From NCBI GenBank assembly GCA_028288385.1, contig JAQBNX010000213.1:1-12412 (forward strand): a DNA stretch of 12,412 nucleotides, written 5' to 3'. How positions within the stretch are numbered: position 1 is the stretch's first letter; every line of letters starts with the position of its first letter. Below the pieces are notes generated by a model. It made no database searches, had not been told where the DNA came from, and was given only the letters and a program-made list of their open reading frames with translations. Shown one piece after another: positions 8,539 to 12,412 of the stretch. The DNA is from Spirosoma sp. (GTDB lineage Bacteria > Bacteroidota > Bacteroidia > Cytophagales > Spirosomataceae). A program made the position numbers and the translations under genes.

Positions 8539-8570
8539 CAAATGTAAAACTAGTTGCTATATCAACCAAT
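8539..8570 (-). promoter_or_regulatory. Promoter of the efflux operon with overlapping MarR-type dyad
   Basis: Read on the - strand, TTG (8569-8567), 20 bases and then TACATTTG (8546-8539) match the Bacteroidota sigma-A pattern of a -33 TTG and a -7 TAnnTTTG. The dyad GTTGCTATATCAAC (8553-8566; 12 of 14 positions symmetric) fills the spacer and touches the -33 region, a typical place for a repressor to block polymerase. Its flank continues to CCAAT, shared with the element at 8033-8052. The -7 box ends only five bases before the ATG at 8534. Confidence 0.65.
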
Positions 8571-8990
8571 AAAATGAAAAGAAAGTTTTCTTAGTTAAAT
8601 CTAACAATCAACTCTCTTCTAAATGGGTAATAGTATGGTGAGATTCATTGTAATTATATCGAGTTATCCAGGTTGGTTGGCGTTTGTGTCCCTAATCAAA
8701 CGTTTTCGAGCGCGTAAATTTGAATGGACAACTGGCAAATAGCCTGTCCTGACGTATAGGCCATCGGTTTAACCAGCCAATCTGTCGGCAGAATTTCCCT
8801 CCCTGTCTATTCTGCTTGTACATCTGCTTGAAAAAGTATTACTTTGATTGGTTGGCAATCAGGAAAAAGCCCATTTTCTGTAAAAAGAAATCACAGCCTT
8901 TTATTCCGAATTCAGATCAGGATATAGTCTGTCAGTCATGGGCTGTATGGCCAAAAACCTTTTTAAGAAAAAGAAAACAGTTAGGAGAAT
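8571..8990. other. Divergent intergenic region without a credible gene
   Basis: This is the rest of the 456-base gap between the MarR operon and the cytochrome gene. It is AT-rich. A 65-codon open frame at 8816-9013 runs out of phase into the next gene and looks like chance: it has a low-complexity basic composition and no recognisable family. TAAATTTG at 8715-8722 has the form of a -7 element but lacks a well-spaced TTG. A better candidate promoter lies at 8816-8846. I see no RNA gene, repeat or attachment site. Confidence 0.6.
8816..8846 (+). promoter_or_regulatory. Candidate promoter for the cytochrome/propeller operon
   Basis: TTG (8816-8818), 20 bases and TTACTTTG (8839-8846) resemble the Bacteroidota -33/-7 pattern with one mismatch in the -7 box. 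The dyad TGATTG-N5-CAATCA (8845-8850 and 8856-8861) follows it directly and could be an operator. Transcription from here would give a leader of roughly 130-140 bases before the ATG at 8991. It is one of several possible sites and is weakly supported. Confidence 0.3.
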
Positions 8991-11801
8991 ATGCCCAAAT
9001 CGCTCTTTACTAGTAGTCTGATAATCTTTTCATTAACGATTGTCTTGTCGTCGTTTATGGGTTCGGACCCAATTAAGCAAATCCGACTGAAACAGCAGTT
9101 TTCTGTGTCCGATACACTGCCCAGACCATCTCTGCCCGAAGGGGCTAACCCCGATGATCCGGACTGGAAAGGCATTGATTTAGACCCCAGAGCACCCGTG
9201 CAGCCCTTATCTCCGGCGGAGGAAGCCAGGCTTTTTTTGCTGCCACCGGGCTACAAAATTCAACCCGTGCTCACCGAACCGGCTATTCAGCAACCCGCTG
9301 CCATTAGCTTCGACGGCAATGGACGAATGTATGTGCTGGAACTCAGAACGTATATGCTTACCGCCGACTCGAAAGACGAGTTGCGGCCAACGAGTCGGAT
9401 TTCGAGGTGGGAAGACAAAAATAACGACGGCATCTACGAAACTGGAACGGCCTTTGTCGACAGCCTGATCTTCCCCCGCTTTGTGTTGCCCTACGGCAAA
9501 GACTGCATTCTGACCATGGAGTCCGATGCTGACAATGTCTATAAATACACCGATACCAATGGCGACGGTAAAGCGGATAAGAAAGAGTTGTTTACCAATA
9601 AATACGGTCGGTCGGGCAATGTCGAGCACCAACAGGCTTTTCTGTATTGGGGCATGGACAACTGGCTCTATAGCACGGTGAACGCATTCCGTGTTCGGGA
9701 GACGCCCAATGGAGTCATTCGTGAAAAAACAGGTTTTAACCGGGCACAGTGGGGCATTACCCATGATGATGACGGAAAGCTGTGGTTTCAGGGTGGTGCC
9801 AGTGGCTTGCCTTCGTATTTCCAGTTTCCAATCCAGTACGGCAATTTTGAGGTGCCCGGCGAGTTTGCCAAGGGCTTTGATGTACCCTGGGGAGCCGCTG
9901 TCAAACTGGCCGATATGCAGGGTGGTATGGACGAAGTTCGCCAGCCCGACGGCTCATTAAATCACGTAACGGGAGCAGCAGGCAACGACGTGTATCGCGG
10001 GGACCGCCTGCCAGCCGAACTAAAGGGGCAGTATTTTTACGGTGAGCCGGTGGCCCGGATTGTTCGCCGGATTAACCCCGTTGTTACGGAAGGACTAACA
10101 ACGTTGCATAACGTCTATCAGGAGCAAAAATCGGAGTTTCTGCGCTCCACCGACCCGCTGTTCAGACCCGTTGATATGACCACCGCTCCCGATGGAACGT
10201 TGTACATTACGGACATGTACCACGGCATTATTCAGGAAGGGCAATGGACCCAGAAGGGCACCTATCTCAGAACAAAAATCGAGCAGTATCAGCTAGACAA
10301 AGTTGTTGGCCTGGGGCGCATCTGGCGTATTACCTACGAAGGCCAGGACCGGGATAAAACCCGCCCCAACATGTACAGCGAAAAGACGGCCGATCTGGTG
10401 AAGCACCTGACACATCCCAATGGCTGGTGGCGCGATATGGCCCAGCAAGTACTGGTACAGCGAAAAGATTTGTCTGCCGGACCACTATTAACAACCATGG
10501 CGCTCACGGGCAAAAATACGCTAGCCCGCACACACGCTCTTTGGACGCTGGAAGGGCTGGGTGCGCTGAAAGCGAATGTTGTACAAACAATGCTAAAAGA
10601 TTCGGAACCGCGCCTACGGATCCAGGCGCTTCGGGCGGGTGAAACTCTTTACAAAGCAGGCGACAAAACCTTGGGCGGTACCACGCTGGACGGCACGACG
10701 CTGGAGGCTGATTACAAACGGGCCTTGACCGATGCGAATACCGACGTTTTAATTCAGGCCATGCTTTCGGCCAGGTTTTTGAAAATACCCGGCTTTGAAG
10801 ACGGCATAAAAACAGCGATGGAGCGCAACAAGGCTGCCGGGGTAAAACTGGTGGGAGAACAAATTCTCACCCCACCCAAACAGCGCAACATGGGGCCATT
10901 TGGCGCACCGGAACTAAGTGCCAATCAGAAAGCGCAGGTAGAGCGTGGCGCTTTAATTTACAACGAATTGTGTTCGCAGTGCCACGGCAATAACGGCATG
11001 GGTACGCCAGCCGGAAACGGGCGTTTACTAGCCCCGGCCTTAGCCGGATCATCTCACATGCAGGGACACCCGGAGTATGCCATACGCGTTGTACTGCATG
11101 GGCTGGAGGGGGCTATTGAAGGTAAAATTTATGCCGGCGGCATGATGGCGAGTATGAAAGAACAGTCGGACGAGTGGGTGGCCGATGTGCTTTCCTACAT
11201 CAGAAATGGGTTGTCAAACGATGCGTCGTTGGTTTCCGCGCAGCAGGTAGCCACGGTTCGCAAAAAAACGGCAGGTCAGCAGGGGTCGTATCAGTACGTG
11301 CAACTGGCCAAGCTAACACCTTATGAAGTGCAGCCTCAGTCCCTGACCGTCACAGCCAGCCATACGGCGTCTACCCGCATCGGGGGCAATGTATCGCCCG
11401 CAACCGCTTTTACGTATGAGGGCTGGTCAACGGGTGGCCGTCAGGAAAAGGGCATGTGGTATGAAATCGAATTTCCTAAAGAGGTTAACGTTGCCGAACT
11501 ACATTTTACGGCTTCTCAAACCATTAAAAAGGGATGGAAACCACAACCAGGCCAGCCCATGGGCTCAATGGTCATACCATTTATTCACACTTATCCACGT
11601 AATTTCATCATTGAGGCCTCCTCCGATGGTAAAAGTTGGCGTGAAGTGCTGCCCCAAACGAAGGGTGTTGAGGGCGATAATGTCATTTCACTAAACGGGA
11701 GTAAAGCTAAATTCCTACGTATGCGTTTGCTGGAAAGTTTAGCCGACGATAGCGACGAAATCCCGTGGTCGATGCGGCAGTTGAAAGTGTTTGCGCAATA
11801 A
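8991..11801 (+). CDS. PVC-type heme-binding protein: beta-propeller, helical repeats, cytochrome c and discoidin-like domain
   Basis: The 936-residue protein opens with a hydrophobic export signal (about 5-22) and no lipobox cysteine. Residues about 80-450 form a dehydrogenase-like beta-propeller of the PVC-type family (LPPGYKIQPVLTEP, SFDGNGRMYVLE, TAPDGTLYITDMYHG). They contain two acidic loops of calcium-binding form, DKNNDGIYE (142-150) and DTNGDGKAD (188-196). Residues about 460-625 look like a helical, HEAT-like region. A cytochrome c domain follows, with heme motif CSQCH (Cys661, Cys664, His665) and a likely axial Met719, by alignment with the usual MPP...SDEEI pattern (here MASMKEQSDEWVADVLSYIRN region). 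Residues about 785-936 resemble an F5/8 type C (discoidin) carbohydrate-binding domain. The family is thought to oxidise or bind sugars at the cell surface or in the periplasm, passing electrons to heme; the substrate is unknown. The start follows AGGAG at 8983-8987, only three bases from the ATG. Confidence 0.88.
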   Translation: MPKSLFTSSLIIFSLTIVLSSFMGSDPIKQIRLKQQFSVSDTLPRPSLPEGANPDDPDWKGIDLDPRAPVQPLSPAEEARLFLLPPGYKIQPVLTEPAIQQPAAISFDGNGRMYVLELRTYMLTADSKDELRPTSRISRWEDKNNDGIYETGTAFVDSLIFPRFVLPYGKDCILTMESDADNVYKYTDTNGDGKADKKELFTNKYGRSGNVEHQQAFLYWGMDNWLYSTVNAFRVRETPNGVIREKTGFNRAQWGITHDDDGKLWFQGGASGLPSYFQFPIQYGNFEVPGEFAKGFDVPWGAAVKLADMQGGMDEVRQPDGSLNHVTGAAGNDVYRGDRLPAELKGQYFYGEPVARIVRRINPVVTEGLTTLHNVYQEQKSEFLRSTDPLFRPVDMTTAPDGTLYITDMYHGIIQEGQWTQKGTYLRTKIEQYQLDKVVGLGRIWRITYEGQDRDKTRPNMYSEKTADLVKHLTHPNGWWRDMAQQVLVQRKDLSAGPLLTTMALTGKNTLARTHALWTLEGLGALKANVVQTMLKDSEPRLRIQALRAGETLYKAGDKTLGGTTLDGTTLEADYKRALTDANTDVLIQAMLSARFLKIPGFEDGIKTAMERNKAAGVKLVGEQILTPPKQRNMGPFGAPELSANQKAQVERGALIYNELCSQCHGNNGMGTPAGNGRLLAPALAGSSHMQGHPEYAIRVVLHGLEGAIEGKIYAGGMMASMKEQSDEWVADVLSYIRNGLSNDASLVSAQQVATVRKKTAGQQGSYQYVQLAKLTPYEVQPQSLTVTASHTASTRIGGNVSPATAFTYEGWSTGGRQEKGMWYEIEFPKEVNVAELHFTASQTIKKGWKPQPGQPMGSMVIPFIHTYPRNFIIEASSDGKSWREVLPQTKGVEGDNVISLNGSKAKFLRMRLLESLADDSDEIPWSMRQLKVFAQ
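10677..10706 (+). repeat. Short in-frame tandem repeat (15 bp x 2) in the cytochrome gene
   Basis: Two adjacent 15-base units, 10677-10691 and 10692-10706, match at 12 of 15 positions and encode GTTLD followed by GTTLE (residues 563-572). They sit in a loop between helices of the repeat-like region. This is probably a small slippage duplication and harmless to the fold. Confidence 0.6.
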
Positions 11802-11847
11802 ATCCTGTATATTTCTATAAGTCAATTCATTATACCTCCTTTAAACG

Positions 11848-12412
11848 ATGAACAACCAACCAACACGCCGTCGGTTTTTGGGAGCCACAGCGGCTCTCAT
11901 GGCAGGAACGGTAATCAGCAGCCATAAACTTTTTGGTGCTCCGGCTCTCATCCGTAGCCTGGGCGATAAACCAAATTCGTTGATTGATGGGGTACAGATA
12001 GGTGTTATTACGTACTCGTTTCGGGATATGCCCGACCAAAGTGCCGAAGCAACCCTGCACTACGTCCTGGATAGTGGCATTAGCGCTATTGAACTGATGG
12101 GCGGACCAGCCGAATCGTTTGCCGGTGCACCTAAAAATTCTGTTAACATGCAGACCTTTTTTCCGTTGATGAGAAAGCGACGCGAAAACCAGGCCTTAAC
12201 CGAAGACGAGCAGAAACAGCTCACTGAGGCCGAGGCTCAGATGAAAGCCTACCGCACGGAGGTGGCCAAATGGCGGCTATCGGCACCCATGAACAAGTTC
12301 GAGCAAGTGCGTAAGATGTACAACCAGGCCGGGGTGAAAATCTATGGATTTAAGCCCGATACATTTGGTATGCAAAGTTCGGACGCTGAGATAGAATATG
12401 GTTTGCGGGCGG
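11848..12412 (+). CDS. Tat-exported sugar phosphate isomerase/epimerase-like TIM-barrel protein (5' part, cut by window edge)
   Basis: The frame is open from the ATG at 11848 to the window end, giving 188 residues of an incomplete protein. A twin-arginine signal is clear: TRRRFLGATAA (6-16), a hydrophobic stretch and a likely cleavage near LFGAPA (about 28-33). After it, VQIGVITYSFRDMP (49-62), HYVLDSGISAIELMG (71-85) and GVKIYGFKPDTFG (162-174) are the first strands of an AP-endonuclease-2-type barrel, as in xylose isomerase-like sugar isomerases/epimerases. Between the second and third of these motifs lies an unusually long, charged, probably helical insertion (about 105-155). It starts 46 bases after the cytochrome gene with no terminator between, so the two are likely co-transcribed and act together outside the cytoplasm on a sugar. 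No Shine-Dalgarno sequence is seen. The metal-binding residues lie beyond the window. Confidence 0.85.
   Translation, partial: MNNQPTRRRFLGATAALMAGTVISSHKLFGAPALIRSLGDKPNSLIDGVQIGVITYSFRDMPDQSAEATLHYVLDSGISAIELMGGPAESFAGAPKNSVNMQTFFPLMRKRRENQALTEDEQKQLTEAEAQMKAYRTEVAKWRLSAPMNKFEQVRKMYNQAGVKIYGFKPDTFGMQSSDAEIEYGLRA

Noticed and set aside
8715..8722. TAAATTTG as a promoter -7 element for the right-hand operon
   Set aside because: The nearest upstream TTTG (8683-8686) is 28 bases away instead of about 20, so the pair is poorly spaced.
8816..9013. Open frame of 65 codons before the cytochrome gene
   Set aside because: It overlaps the start of the cytochrome gene out of frame, covers its likely ribosome binding site, and has a basic low-complexity composition without a recognisable motif.

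Overview
The window looks like the chromosome of a Bacteroidota bacterium, most likely from the Cytophagales (Spirosoma-like). This is inferred from the efflux cassette layout (MarR, outer-membrane channel, adaptor, RND pump), a TAnnTTTG-type promoter element, weak or absent Shine-Dalgarno sequences, and the pairing of a PVC-type heme-binding propeller protein with a Tat-exported sugar isomerase/epimerase-like protein. No tRNA, rRNA, CRISPR array, insertion sequence or phage gene was seen. Composition and coding style look even throughout, so I see no sign of a recently acquired island.

Left part (1-2164, + strand): the possible last codons of an upstream gene, a cytoplasmic amidohydrolase-2 family metal-dependent hydrolase (87-950), and a secreted alpha/beta-hydrolase esterase with an N-terminal E-set/CBM48-like domain (1010-2164). 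A perfect 29-bp inverted repeat (2211-2269), rich in A at one end and T at the other, follows. It lies between convergent transcription units and is read as a bidirectional terminator.

Middle (2346-8534, - strand): one four-gene drug-efflux operon transcribed right to left: MarR-family regulator, TolC-like outer-membrane protein, periplasmic adaptor and HAE1-type RND permease. Together these would form a tripartite proton-driven pump across both membranes. The marR promoter can be read directly (TTG-N20-TACATTTG), with a dyad between and overlapping its elements. A close copy of that motif recurs just upstream of the channel gene, so autoregulation plus a second operator is the likely arrangement. 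A 24-bp imperfect hairpin sits in the adaptor-permease gap and ends four bases before the preferred permease start codon.

Right part (8535-12412, + strand): a 456-bp divergent intergenic region, then a 936-residue exported protein with a beta-propeller, a repeat-like helical region, a cytochrome c domain (CSQCH) and a C-terminal discoidin-like domain. After 46 bases comes a Tat-exported TIM-barrel protein of the sugar phosphate isomerase/epimerase type, cut by the window edge. These two probably form the start of a periplasmic carbohydrate-processing operon.

I found no clear new biological system. The most checkable observations are regulatory: the duplicated MarR box, the near-leaderless marR promoter, the intercistronic hairpin and the long perfect palindrome.
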